From the NCBI RefSeq assembly GCF_030035675.1, contig NC_084495.1:7595001-7659000 (forward strand): 64,000 bases of DNA. The letters are read 5' to 3'. A program made the translations under genes and the position numbers. This stretch comes from Rhineura floridana. Taxonomy: Eukaryota; Chordata; Lepidosauria; Squamata; Rhineuridae. The notes beneath the pieces are model-generated. The model ran no database searches. It worked only from the letters and a program-made list of their open reading frames with translations, and had not been told where the DNA came from. The stretch's first letter is position 1. Each line of letters opens with the position of its first letter. This document shows positions 1-13,700 of the stretch, one piece after another.

Positions 1-569
1 AGATGATTTTCCAGTCCTATTTCCAGTTCCTCTGTTTTGTTGCTTGGTTTGCTGGCTGCCAATTCACATGGTTCTCTCAAGGAGAATGTTAAGAGGCAGA
101 AATGGACGTGGAAAAGCAGGGCTTGCCAACGTGACGCCTGTGGGCACAACTGTTGTTGTAATTAATTAATAGCCTTCCGTGTATATATATGAAGATGTAC
201 AAAACAACTAAAAACAATTTAAAAAGCCCCACACAGAGTATGACTATTACTACTGCTGCTATAATTACGCCCTTGAGGTCTTCCTCTGGTGCCCATGAAG
301 CCTCACTGCCCCCTTGGCCATAAGGTGGAGATGGTAGTTACCTCCTCCCACTTGGAAAAATACTTAGAGCTGAAGGAGGAAGTTGGAAGAGTGACTGTTT
401 CCCACCTCCAGTTTTTTTTTTAATCTCTATGTACTTTGTTTTTAAATTAAATTAATTTTACTGGATCTAACTTTTACCTGGTGCCTGCACTATTCACTGA
501 AAAATCCAGATGTGCCCAACGGCCTGAAAAGATTGACCATCCCTGTGCTAGCCACATAATGCTGATGTG

Positions 570-900
570 GGGATGGAGGCATTTACAAGGGATGGCTTTA
601 AAAGGGGCATTAGACAAATGTATGGAGGAGAAGAAATCTATGAATGGCTTTCAGTTGTGATGGCCTTTGCCAACCTGGTGCCCTCCAGATGTTTTGGACT
701 TCAGCTCTCATCAGCTTGCTGGGGCCGATGGGAATTGCAGTCTAAAACAGCTGGTGGGCACCAAGCTAGCAGGGGCTGTGCTACCACCTCTGAATGCTGT
801 TTTCTGGGATGCAGTGCTGGGCTTCTCAAGGACATCTGGTTGTTGGACTACATAAGCGTTTGGTCTGATCCAGCTGGATGTCCCTTATGCTGTTACATAA
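570..900 (+). repeat. CR1-like LINE 3' end, cut by a MITE
   Basis: The sequence GGATGGCTTTAAAAGGGGC..TTAGACAAA and, further on, TTGGTCTGATCCAGCTGG match the tail of a CR1-like LINE found in several places in this window. A palindromic MITE at 661-773 interrupts it. Confidence 0.65.
661..773. mobile_element. palindromic hAT-like MITE
   Basis: Half-palindrome with CTGGTGCCCTCCAGATGTTT at one end and the degraded mirror at the other, around a centre of the TCATCAGC...GGGAATTGCAGTC type. This is the commonest short repeat in the window. Confidence 0.65.
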
Positions 901-1145
901 ATGATTCATGCTAGCCTAGGGCTTGCTGGATTCAAGTTAAAGCCTTCCAGGCTTTTGCAGAAGAGCAACAGCCCATGTGGCAGAAATAAGCAAAACATCT
1001 ACACATGCTTGGTTATGATTGATTCTGCCCTCTGGTTCCTACACAAATGTGCTCGCCTTTCATCTGATTTCTTCTTCTTAAAAGATACCTCTGTCTGTTT
1101 CACCCAAAACTGGTAATTTCTTTCGTTTCATGGTCTTTCAGGCAG

Positions 1146-1276
1146 ACATGCTGAAGACATTTTTGGAGAACTGTTCAATGAAGCCAATAGTTTCTACATG
1201 CGGATGAACTCCCTGCAGGAGCGAGTGGATCTTCTGGTGATCAAGGTCACCCAGTTGGACTCCACTGTGGAAGAAG
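1146..1276 (+). CDS. WASF3: WASF coding exon a (SCAR homology segment)
   Basis: The exon encodes [17 protein letters not shown] and the coiled [10 protein letters not shown] segment that packs in the WAVE complex. Two AG acceptors lie four bases apart (ending 1141 and 1145); the second restores the Lys/Arg codon before HAED and is preferred. The donor is GTAATT at 1277. Against human WASF3 I count about 8 changes in 43 residues, many for so conserved a region. Confidence 0.92.
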
Positions 1277-4200
1277 GTAATTAGCAGCAGCTTGGGGAGG
1301 ACGGACTTTCTTGTGGCCCCTTTTTTTATCTGTGAGAGTGTCTAGTCCAAGAGGACAGAGTTGCATCTGGATGACTTGGTGCTTTGTCCAGTACTGCTGA
1401 AGGCTTGCCATTTTCAAGCTTCTTTTTGTGACCCAGTAAAGCGAAATCCTGCAGTGTAACAGGTGAAAAGGAAATTCTACAAAACAGACACTTATTTCCT
1501 GGGATGCAAGTTTTTTAGAACCATACTTTACTATGATGGTGATTGGGGAGTCCTTTGGAGGGGGAGGGTAATCTGCCAGGGGTTGTGTGCCAGCATGGGT
1601 GGAGTTAGAGTCCAAGGTGGGTGGGCCCCTCCTTCCCTCTCTCTCTCTCTCTTTGCCACCCCACTTTCCATTTCCCAGCTCGTCACATGCATGAACGTAG
1701 GCCCTTGGATCTCAGGTTGTCCGTCCTTGATTTATGAATTCCAGCATTCCCTTTTTCCTTGTATGTTACAGCGGACACTCTTTCACACAAGCACAATATG
1801 AATCCTGTTGCAATGCAGCATTTTGGGTTTAGAAAGTCAGAAACTGAAGCTTGGAAAATGTCAAGCCTCCAGTATTTGCATGACAAAAGACCTCCAGTTC
1901 CAACAGTGCCCGTTGTGAAAGTGGATTTTGGGTCTCCAAAGAGAATTGCTTATTAGCTGAGGCCTAATATCCTCAACCATCCAATATTACCCAACCTTCC
2001 TCAGGAAAGCAACCCAGAGATTTCAGTGAGACTTATTCCCAAGTAAGTGTCCATAGGTTTGCAGCTTAGAAGGAACTTCATTACCTCCCTGCTTACTTCT
2101 GTCACCAGATATTCTGAAAAGGGCGTGATAATGAAGTGTTTCTGACATTATTTATCATCATCATCATCATCACTGGCCTTTTTATCTTGCTCTCCAACCG
2201 AAAAAGGCTCCCAGAGCAATTTACAGTTATCAATGAGAAGATAGTCCCCTCATGCATTCATAGTAAATACAGCATCCATCACTGTCAGTGTTTTACAAAC
2301 TTCACTGAGAAAGATATCTATGTATTTTCTCTCTAGGGCAGCTACCCAGTTAAAGAAATCTTAAGACTATTATTTGTATGACTTTTACTTGTTCAATAAA
2401 TCTGCATAAATTCACATCAGAACAAAGGCGTCCAAAGAAAATGGCATGTTTTCTTTTGTTTTGAAAGGCCGTGTCTCTGAGGAAGGCATTCCCTCCCATC
2501 TGTATGGATAGGGGGAGTATCTCTTCTAAGGTGACATCTGCTGTATATAGTTTTTGTAAATTAAAGTGTCCCCAAGGGAAAGGTGATCCCACAGGCATCC
2601 TGGTCTCAAGCCCTGAATGCTGTTAAAGGTAAGGGTTAATACTGAATACGTAGCCCAGAAATGGACTAAGATCCAGTGCAGATGTTTCAGAATCATTGAG
2701 ATATTTTCCCAGGGCCCAGTCCCAGTTAGCAATCTTGCAGCAGTAGTTTGTACTAACTGCAGTTTCCAAACAGTCTTCCAAGTCAATCCCATGTATAACA
2801 CATTACAGTAGTCAAACCTAGAGGCTAGCAGGGCATGGATGACTGAGGCAAGAACAATTAACTGCCTGCGTGTGGTGCCCCCCATCCTTCTAAGTCCTGG
2901 TAGCCAATTCTGTTGGGCATGGTGGGGTCCCCCGCCCTTTGTGTAGTCAAACAGAAGGGGATGTGGCATTCCTGCCTTTGCAGGATTAGTTTGGATTTCT
3001 TTTTTCTCTGCTAAGCCACTGGAGAATGAAGAATAAGCCGTGAAGGCAGCCAGGAGAGGATCCCTGTTTTGCCTTCAACAACTGGAAAGTTTTTTCCCTC
3101 AAAACAAGCCTGATTTTTGGTGTAGTTTTCACTGTACCACTGTGGCTGTACCACTCCAGACTACAGGTGGGGACTAGCATCACCGAATGCTCCTAGGTAC
3201 ATAAAACTCCCTACACCTAGAAAACTACCGTGGAGTGGTGGGTGAGAGCAGGGTTATACGAGCACAAGAAGACCCTTCTGGATCAGGCCAGTGGTCCGTC
3301 TAGACCAGCATCCCGTTCTCACAGCGGCCAACCAGATGCCTGTGGGAAGCTCACAAGCGGAACCAGAGCACAAGTGCACTCCCCCTCCAGGTTTCCAGAA
3401 ACTGGTCTTCAGAAGCATACTGCCTTGGACTGTGGAGGCAGAGCATAGCTGTTGTGGCTAGTAGCCTTTGATACCATGAATTGTCCTCCATGAATTTGTC
3501 TAATATTCTTTTAAAGATGTCCGTGGCCATCACTGCCTTCTCTGGAAGCAAGTTCCATAGCTTCACTGTGTGCTGTGTGAAGAACTTTCTTTTATCTATC
3601 CTGAACAATAGTGTAGTGGCAAATTCACAAGTGCAGGGTCTCTTCATGATAGTCACACCATGCCCCCTCACAGCCACACTCCCTCACAACCATGCCCCAT
3701 TTCCATGTTTCTTCATTGCCTTTCCTGTTTGTGTTGTCTGTGAGTTCACATTCCACTACAGCGGACGTCCCCAGGAGCCAATCAGCATGAAAGGGGAAGC
3801 TGTGTGTTAGCTACTGAGAAGAGCCTTCTCAGTGGCTGACTCGCCTCCTTTCATGCTGATTGGCTCCAATCAGCACAAAAAGAACAAGGACTCTTTAGTG
3901 GCTGACACACTCCCCTTTTGTGCTGATTGGCTTGTACATAGGGAGCTGGCTGGGACCCTGCTTCCAAAAAAGGGGTCAACGACCCCTCTGCAACCACAGA
4001 TGACTACACTCCTGGTCCTGAATCTTGCAGCATTCAGCTTCATTGGATGTCCAATTTACCCTAGCCTTCTCTCGCATATTCTAGATTTCTGGGTGTAGGA
4101 GTGTTTGCACGGAGGAGTATTCCACTGTTGGAGCTCACCCTTGTAGTCTGGAGTGGTACAGCTCAGACCGAGATCTAGTTCCAGGGTTGGCTAACCTGTG

Positions 4201-7200
4201 GCCCTCTAGATGTTGCTGGATTCCAACTCCCATCCCCTCCGACCTCTGGCCATGCTGGCTGGGGGGCTGATGGGAATTGTAGTCCGACAACATCTGGAGG
4301 GCCACAGCTTCCCCACCCCGTTTTAGATCCATATTTGTCACACACATTTAACCTCTTCCAAAGCGCATAAGGGGAACCTTCTCCAGGAAATCCTCTCCCT
4401 TTTTCTCTCGTGCCTGCTCTGGAGGAACGGACAGTCACCCTGCTCAGGAGTAGTGGGGAGTGCAAGCAATTTCTTCATCAGCTGTCTGCTAAAGGTTAAC
4501 TTTGATGGGAAAGTGGGGTGTGTGTGTGTGTCATGACATTGGAAATGGGAAACTTCTCTGATTGATAGATGTGACAGATAGGCGGATTAACCAGCTCTTC
4601 ATACGGCCCAGCTCAAGGTTCAGGGCTGCTGTTTCACGGCAGCAAAATACATGGGCAGTGGATTTTCGCTGCTATAAGTGTGCAGAAGGTCATGATGCCC
4701 ATGCTTCCTCTTCCTTGGTGTGCGCTGTCTCTCACACGCACATGCACACACTTCATGCATTTGCTGCTGCCATATGGCTCCAAACAGCATTTAAAGAAGG
4801 GTTTCCAGATGTTGTTGGACTCCAACTCCCATCAGCAACATCTGGCCACAAGTTCCCCACCCTGGGTGCAAACGAACGTGGTCTTTGTAGAAAACACCCA
4901 TTTAAGCAATATTTCTTACCCATTTTTAGGACTCGGGAACTCTCAAATCAGAGAACATCATTACAATTTTAACCTAAATATCCAGTCAGTAATGAAATGA
5001 AATAACGACCGCATCTTAGATGGCCCAGCATGCCCTGTAGGAAACAAAATCTGTGCTGTGTGTTAGGTTTACAAGTTTGGTTTCATCCTTTTCACGTTTC
5101 TGTCTTGGGTTTCCAGTCTCACTGCAGGATATCAACATGCGGAAAGCATTCAAGAGCTCTACCATTCAGAACCAGCAGGTGGTGTCTCGCAATTCCATCC
5201 CTAACCCGGTGATGGAGATGTACCAGCGCTGTGATAAACCTCCACCACTCAACATCCTCACGCCATACAGGTAGAGCCTTTGGCAAAAGAGCCTCTATCA
5301 CTGACCTCATGCCCATTATGGGAGGATAAACTAGAAAGAGATGGGTCAGGTGTAGCCTAATGGCTAGCTTATGGGATTTTGATGTTCCTTTACAGCAGGG
5401 GTGGGGAACCCCAGACCTGGGGACCAAATGCAGCCCTCCAGACCTCTCTATCTGGCCTTCCGAACTCTCGCCTTATTGGCCTGGCTTCACACCAGCTATG
5501 GGGCCGGAATGTGTCCCTGAACTTTGATAACACCTCTTACTTCTCTGGATGGAGGAAAGAGAGGTGTGCGTGAGTGTGTTTAGAAATGAACCTGCTGTAG
5601 AAAGGTAAAATTCCCATTTGTTGCTCCACTTACTTTTGCTTCTGGCCCAGCCCACTGCTGGCCTGTGTGCCTGGAGGGTTGCCCAGAAAGGAATGTGGCC
5701 CTTGGCTGAAAAAGGTGCCCCACCCCTGCTTGAAGGCAAAGGAGGCTAACCTGTAGCCCTCCAGATGTTGTTGGGCTCCAATTCCCATCAGCCCCAACTG
5801 ATAGTCAAATATTATGGGAGATAACAGGCCATGCAACATATGAAGGGCAAAAGGTTAGCCACACCTGGCATTAAATGATCAAAAGATTACGAGTTCTGCT
5901 AACTCTCAAGGTTATGCTATTGCTTCCTAGTTGTTTGGGCTTTTAAAATTTGGGGTTATAATTTTGTTTTTCACCAGCCTCGTACCTGGTGTTGCTCTGA
6001 AATGCTAAGAAACCAAAAGAATCAGTGCAGAAAGTTTGAAAGTTTCAGTCTGCCATCTTGATTCAGAATGGCGTCCAATTGTATCCAAACATGGATGGAA
6101 ACCTGCTCCTTGATCTCAGGAACCACCATGCAAAATTTGGATACGAAATCTTAAGAGGTGTCCAAATGCATAGTGAACAAACTTTCCTAAATATGTAGTA
6201 GATCATAATCATAACTGTACATTCACTGAAAGTGTAAATGTAAATGCACTGCCTTCACATCGATTCCGACATATGGCGACCCTATGAATAGGGTTTTCAT
6301 GGTAAGTAGTATTCAGAAGTGGTTGACCATTGCCTCCCTCTGCGGCTGAGAGGCAGTGACTGGCCCAAGGTCATCCAGTGAGCTCCATGGCTGTGTGGGC
6401 ATTCAAACCCTGGTCTCCCAAGTGGTAGTCCAACACTATAACCACTATGCCACACTGGCTCTCACATTCACTGAACATGGCACTTAACAGAGTTTTATAA
6501 GCAAAAAAACACGCAGTTTCCTGTCTCCAATGCCCTTGCAGTATAATTTTAGCAGTAATTCAGGTTATCCTGGATTGGGAGAGCTTGGGCTATGGGTCAA
6601 CAAATCCCCAGTTCAAATTGTTCCTTTGCCATCAACTCACCAAATAGTTCCAGTAAGCCACTCTTTCTCTCAGCACTTCCCACCCTCATCTGTAATATCG
6701 AAATACCGGACTGACCTATCTTTGTGTGAAGAGCTTTGAACGGAATAAAACTTTACAAGTGAGGCAGTGAGCAAAATCTTGCAGTGTGGAGAGCTGCTGT
6801 TTAGGGCTTCTTTCAGATACTCCTCTCTCTCTCTCTCATACACACACACCACCACCACAACCAGCACCACCAAATCAGTCAGCATCTTGTGTCCGCTGAG
6901 TGTACTCAATCCTCATTGGGCTGTTTTTGGAGATATCCCCTTCTCTTTTTATACTTTATGTATTATTATTTATTACATTTATACCCCACCTTTCTTTTCA
7001 TGATAGAAACCCAAGGCGGCTTACATATGGTTCCCAGGCGGTCTCCCCTCCAGGCACTGACCTGGCCACACGTGCCTTCAGACCATAGCCTGGGACCTTT
7101 AGCAAAACGTGGGCTTTCCCTGGGTCTTCTAACACCTTCCTCGAGATGTTTCGAACTACAAATTATGTGAGTTGTTGTCCAAAGCATCTTGTGGGCACCA

Positions 7201-7741
7201 AGGCTGATATATATGATAAATATATGATGATATAAAAATCTGTTAATCACCTAACTACTGAAACACTTTTCTATTTTCTTTCCTGATATTTTTATCCTGC
7301 CCTTCTTCCAAACAGCCCAGGAGAGTGTGTAAGATCCGCTTCATTTTGTCTTCACTACAACCTTGCGCGGCAGATTAGGGTAAAAGGTCCTGGCTGGCTC
7401 AAGGCCACCCAGGGAGCTTCGTAACCAGGTGGACGATTGAAGCCTGGGTCTTTGCAGTCAGAGTCTGACACTCTAACCCAGCCTTCCTGGTGTGGGGCTG
7501 ATGGGGGTTGTAGTCCAAAACATCTGGTAGGCCTCAGATTGGTGAAGGCTGCTGTGGCTGCTGTTGCACCATACTGTTTGTCTACCCATTTTATATTCAT
7601 AAAATTCTAGGCTGTGAGTAGGGATCCTGTGGCTCTCCAGATGTTGCGGGACTGCAATTCCATCATGCCTGACTGACCATTGGCCATGCTGGAATCCAAC
7701 AACTTGGGAGCTGCAAGTTCCTTAGTCTCTCAGTCATAACA

Positions 7742-7786
<45 letters not shown>

Positions 7787-10700
7787 CCCCTCCCTCCCTC
7801 CCTCCCTCTGTGAAACCAACTTACCCATTCCAGAGATGACAAGAAAGATGGTTTGAAGTTCTACACTGACCCTTCGTATTTCTTCAACCTTTGGAAAGAG
7901 AAGATGCTGCAGGCAACAGAGGACAAAAGGAAAGAGAAACGGAGGCAAAAGGTAAAATTTGGTAGGGAAGTGGAGGTGAAGGGGGAACGTATGGAAGATG
8001 GAATTTTGGTAGCCTCCATACCGGGTGTGTAAGCAGACAGTCCACCTGTCTGGAGATTGTTAATAGAGGAGACAATTCAGCCCCTCCCCCCCCATTCAGC
8101 CCCTCTCCTCCCCAAGAGATTAAATGTTAAAATAAGCTGCCTGGTTAATTGCAAACAGTGTAACAGGAGCAACTGGTGGGAAGGGGTGGTGCTTAGCACT
8201 TCATCTCACCAATCAGGGTCCATGTCCCCCTTGAGTGCTTCTGCCAGGCTGGGCTGTGCCCTTGAACTGTGCTAATAACCTGGATGGAGAGAGGTGTGTG
8301 TGAATACCTCTTGACTTCCGTGCGGCTACAATACAAAGACAAAAGTCCCACTCATTGCTCCACCCACTTTTGCCTCTTGTCCCACCCACTACTGGCCCCC
8401 AGAAGGTTGCCAATGAGGGAATGCAGCCCTCAGGCTGGAAATGATTCTCCCCCATCTCATCACATTAGTCACGAGGCTATAGAATAACTATATAGCCTTA
8501 GAATACAGGCGTGGGATCTCATTTTAGAATCCTCCCCAGTGTACAAAAAACAAACCAGCCCAGAAGCAAAACATAATTCCTTGCAAATAGGTGGACTGGA
8601 AGCATTCTCCTTGATGTGCTAGCTTTTGTTGCTGTTGATTTTTGTTACTTGCACAGAGTTATTTTTATATGGGAGAGCATTCTGGAATGCGTTTCCCCCC
8701 CTCGAAACACCCTCCACTCTCCCCGCAGCCGGAAGCTGTACACTCTGTTTTATCGCCTTGGGGATTCTGTTCCATGTGTGGAATGAGCCAGCCAAACCTT
8801 GCAATCACACCACCAGCAGAGAGTTGGTTGGCATGTAGAGATTCAGTTAGCGTTTGAAGGTGAGCTTACTTAATTCACACTTTCTGAAGCAATACGTGAG
8901 CCAAAACACAGCCATCCTTTGAACTTTGCACATGCCCGGATTTTGCGATCAGTTCTCCACCGAAGTAATCCGTACAAAAACGCATATACGAGGGGGAGAG
9001 TAGGCGTATAAATGCATATATTAGGGAAAATAACATACAAGAATGCATTATATAAGGGGGCATCTGCTTTGCAAAAATGTGTCTGTTGGGAGAAATTAAC
9101 CGTAAAATTCTGATTAATTTGCATGAGGACTTTTTTTTTTTTTTAAAGCAAACTGATAATGGAAATCTGTAGAAGTGAACTTATTATTGATTATTTGATT
9201 GATTAAATTTATATCCCGCCCTTCCTCCCACTTTAAGTACTTTAAAACATCTTAAAAACAAAAGACTTTAAAAGCATATTAAAACAAAACACCTTAAACA
9301 CAATCTTTAAAAAACATTTTTAAAGACATCTTTCAAAAACAAGAGCTGAAAATTGAGAAACCAAAACGGACGTATTCGCCCATCCCTGCTTCTCTGTCTC
9401 TCTCTCCCCTCGCAGGAGCAGCGTCTGGTTGAGGACTCCACCCGGGAAGTGAAGAAAGTGAGGAAAGCGCGCAACCGGCGGCTGGAGTGGAACATGATGG
9501 CCTATGACAAAGAGTTCCGCCCCGATAACAGGTTCTCACCATCTCCATATCACATGGCCTCATCGGAAGGATCACTGTCCCCAGATAATAGGCAGGTTTT
9601 ATGTATTACACGCTTTGCTTGATCTTTTTTCTTTCCTTTGCTGGTTTTTTGGACTTCCCTTTTGGTTGGCCTTTTTTGCTTGTTTGTTTCTGGGTGGTTT
9701 TATGGCTCACGACAGCAAGGGTCCTCATCTGGCTAGATGCAGGTTCAGGGAAGTGAGGCCTTTTTTAAAAAATGCATTGTTTGTTGCTCAGGGGCTGCTC
9801 CATCGCTGCATGTGCTTTGCTGCATTCACATCATGCTGAGAGGAGAGGTTAGGTGTGCCGCTTGGGACGTAAGCTAGGAGGACTTCAACCCATATAGCAG
9901 GCTGATCTCTTGAGTGGCAGTGCAGCCTTCCCAACCCATGCTTGTACCACCCTTGCTGCATGAGTGTGTGTTTTTCTGGTGCCTTGATCCCAGCAGCTGA
10001 AAAATGCCATCTTATTCCTCCCTTCAATTTGGTTCCTTCCATCCCATCCAGGAGTACAACCTTTTGGTGTTTTTGTGTGTGACAGATCTTATGCGTCAGA
10101 TGCAGCTGATCACTCATACCCAGCCAGTCCTAACCATCCTGCCCAGCAGATATTAGGTCCAGCGTCACACCTGTCAACAGACAACAAAGAGGTTATCCTG
10201 GTGGCTAACCAGGGCCAGGAACATCTCTACAGGCCCTCAGCGGCAGGGAGCCGGCAGAACAGTCTCAACCGGGTCCAACAGCCCCATGTGCCACAGCCAC
10301 CAGAGACTATGCTAAATGGACCGAGACCTCAGATAATCAAGGATTATGGGTATGGATTCCTGCCTGCTTTCCTTCCCCTGTCAGGTGTGTCTTTTCCCAT
10401 TCAGAATGAAAGAGGTTGGGGATTTCTAAAGCTACCCGGTTGTTGAAAAGCAGAGTTCTCTCTCCTTGTGTAGGAAAGGTGTTAAGAAGTGAGATGTAAT
10501 CAGGTCACTGGGCAGCCAAGGAAGCCTGATTCCATCCCCTTTCTTTGCCATTGATTTCTGGTATGACCAAGAGCAAGCGCCCGTTCTTTGGTTTCCGCAC
10601 TGGAAAATGTCATCCAGAAATCAGCTAATTAGAAGGAACAGAGCATGAATGAATGAATCTTTATTTTTACCCCGCCCTTTTTCCAAAACTGGAACTCAGG

Positions 10701-13700
10701 GTGGCTTACAAATAAAAACTACTCATACGTAAGCAGTATTCATCTATCCTGGGAAATATGAGGAAAAGATAAATATTCCCCTTTTACTACTTTTATTGGA
10801 AGACCACATGTGTTTCTTCCATGATCAGACAGATACTTCCAGGTTTGCATTCTGTAAAACCAGCTAGCTATGATAAGGTTGCATGGAGGCTGACCATCCT
10901 ACCATTCCCATGTAGTTCCTGAACCCCCTTGTGTTGCATGGGGGCCTGTGGGCAGAATTTGCTCTGACTTTGGTCATTTGCACAAGAGTATATGCCAATT
11001 TACTTTTTTCTTCTTTGGAACCAAGAAGAAAAAAACTGAGCAATGCAAAAGTCACTGTAGGGTCAATGACTAAGGACTGATGTGTGCATAAATCTTATGT
11101 GTGGAGGTTGCCCTCTATCTCTGCTTCCTGTGGCAGTGTTCTTCACACAGCGAGGCATTCCTCTTCTGTGAGCTCACATGATGAAAAGCCTCTCCTTTCT
11201 GTCTCACAGCAAGGATGCAGAACTGTAGAGTTTGCAATCATGAGGAGGCGGGAAGTTTTACCATATACAGGGCTGATGCCAGGTATGACATGGCCCTTGG
11301 GCACCAGCCTGCCCTGGGCCTGCAGTGCCTACCCACACGTCCCACCTACCTCATCTTGCATCATGTCACATGAATGATGTGTGCATGCAGCGCATGTGCC
11401 TGCCATCAACCAAGGTGGCAACGGGGCATCAGCGCTCATTCCTGCCATCAACCAAGATGGCGGCCGGGCTATACCCCGCTGCCATCTTAGTTGATGGCAG
11501 GCATGTGCACAGAGTGCACACGGCATTCACAGGGATAGGAGAGGTAGGTGAGTCATGCGCAGGCTTATTGAAGCCCACACTGTTTGCACTGGGATCTCCC
11601 TTTCTGCAATCCATGACAGGGTCAGGACCCTACTCTGCCATGGGTCGCAGAATGGGAGCTCTACCCTCCCACCCTAAGGAGGGGCCCTTTAGGGGCCCCT
11701 CTGGGCTGCCCTCTGGCACTGGCCCTAACCATATAGGCAATCTCTGTTGATGAATTGTTCATCATGTACGGACAGTTGCCATGGGAAGAGATTTAGACTA
11801 ACCTCTTTACACTCCTTTATAATTGTGCTTCAGGTTTCACAATGTGGGCTTCTGTGTAAGGGCCGATATAGTGCTGCTGAGGCCTTGTTTTTCTTTAATC
11901 ATCTGGAAGTGGAATTAAAACAGGGGTACCACACAACACATAATCTAGTGCTATATCATCCAGCAATGCCTGACCTCATGGCCAAGATTTTTTAAAATAA
12001 TATTTACTCAGAAAGATGTCCTGTTTTGCAAAATCTTCTGCAGCATTAACCGGAAGCCTCTTCCTTGTGGCTTCTGCCTCCAATTGTTTCAGTGTAGTCA
12101 TGGCATTACTGATGAATTGCCCCATTAATTACCCCTTAAAAAGTAAAGTTCTGTTCTCTAGGGATGGCTCAATTATTGGTTTCCTCTTAATAGTTTTTCT
12201 TTTCTTTTATTGTGGAAGAGTGCTATTTTGGAATAAATAGCAAAACAGTGTATGGAAACCAGTGATTAAATCCCCAACAAAGAACAGAAAATTGCTAATG
12301 GAAGGGCAATCCTCTGTAATGCTGCATGTATATGCAGTTACAGAATTAGATACTATAAGGAGGAAGCTTCTAATTAAAGGCACACTAGATATTTTTTTAA
12401 AACCTTCAGTAGTGCTTGCCAGTCCACACTGAAGAAGCCAGTGCTGTAACTGTGTTTTAAGAGTGGGTGGAAGTCTGGATTCTTTGTCGAATGTGAAATA
12501 GCAATTGCAGGTTAAATGGTTAGTGTGGAAGCAACCGAGGTTTTCCTTCTTCAGGACTATGGACAGCAGTCTGCAAGAGAGCAATTAAAGACTACCTTGC
12601 ACTTTGAAATGGAAATGGACTGCCTTCAAGTCGATCCCGACTTATGGCTATCCTATGAATAGGGATTTCATGGTAAGCGGTATTCAGAGGGGGGTTACCA
12701 TTGCCTCCTGAGGCTAGGCCTGCTCAGCTTGCCACAGCTGCACAAGCCAGCCCCTTCCTTGTCCGCAACTGCCAGCTGGGGGGCAACTGGACTCTTTGGG
12801 ACTATGCAGCTTGCTCACGGCTGCACAGGTGGCAGGGCACGTAACCCCTGAGCCACTCACTGTTGGGGTGATCTTTAGCTGGCCCTTTACATCCAGGAGA
12901 CAAGAGCGGGGAATTGAACTCACAGATTCTGGACTCCAGCCAGGCTCTCCTCCCCACTGTGCTATACCAGGTAACATTTCCTACAAGAGGACCTATGACA
13001 TTTTCTTCTGTGTAGGAATTTCTTGTAAGTCATCAAGTATGATGAGCACATGTGTCTTTCATTGCACACACATGCAGCAGGAAGCCACCGCTAATTACGG
13101 TGTTCCACCATGTAGAAAGGTGTCCAAAGAGACACAATTAGTGTTAATCACATGTGCAAACTGAACATGAGTTTTGCACACAGAGAAGTGAGTACTGTAC
13201 ATTTAGGAAGCGGTTTTTGTATGAGGCATTCCTTTGTTTGGCATGTCCTCTGATCTCGTCAGCACATGGACAGAAACTAAAGAACAATGTATACTGGGAT
13301 AAGCAGCTATCATTGCATGGTATGATGGCATTGTATGGTATGTTGGCGTATGGGCATCAAGACCAAGATGCCTGAGACTGTTCTGACAATTATCTTCTTA
13401 GTCTAGAGAACAAAAAAATAAATGTCAGGGACAGACATATGGGCTCAATGATTAAGTGCATTGAGCTGCATGAAAGTTAAAGAAAACCCTTACAAGACAA
13501 TAAACAGATGTAAGAAATTTTATTTTTAATTATTTTTATTTGAAAATTTAACAATGAAAGAAAAAGAAAACAAAGTTAAAAAAAGAAATAAAATATATAA
13601 AAATATTAAAGGCAAAAATAAAAACAAAAGAAATGATATATGAGTACTGCTAACAAGAACAATAAATCACCATCAGTTTACATTATGGATACAGTACCTG

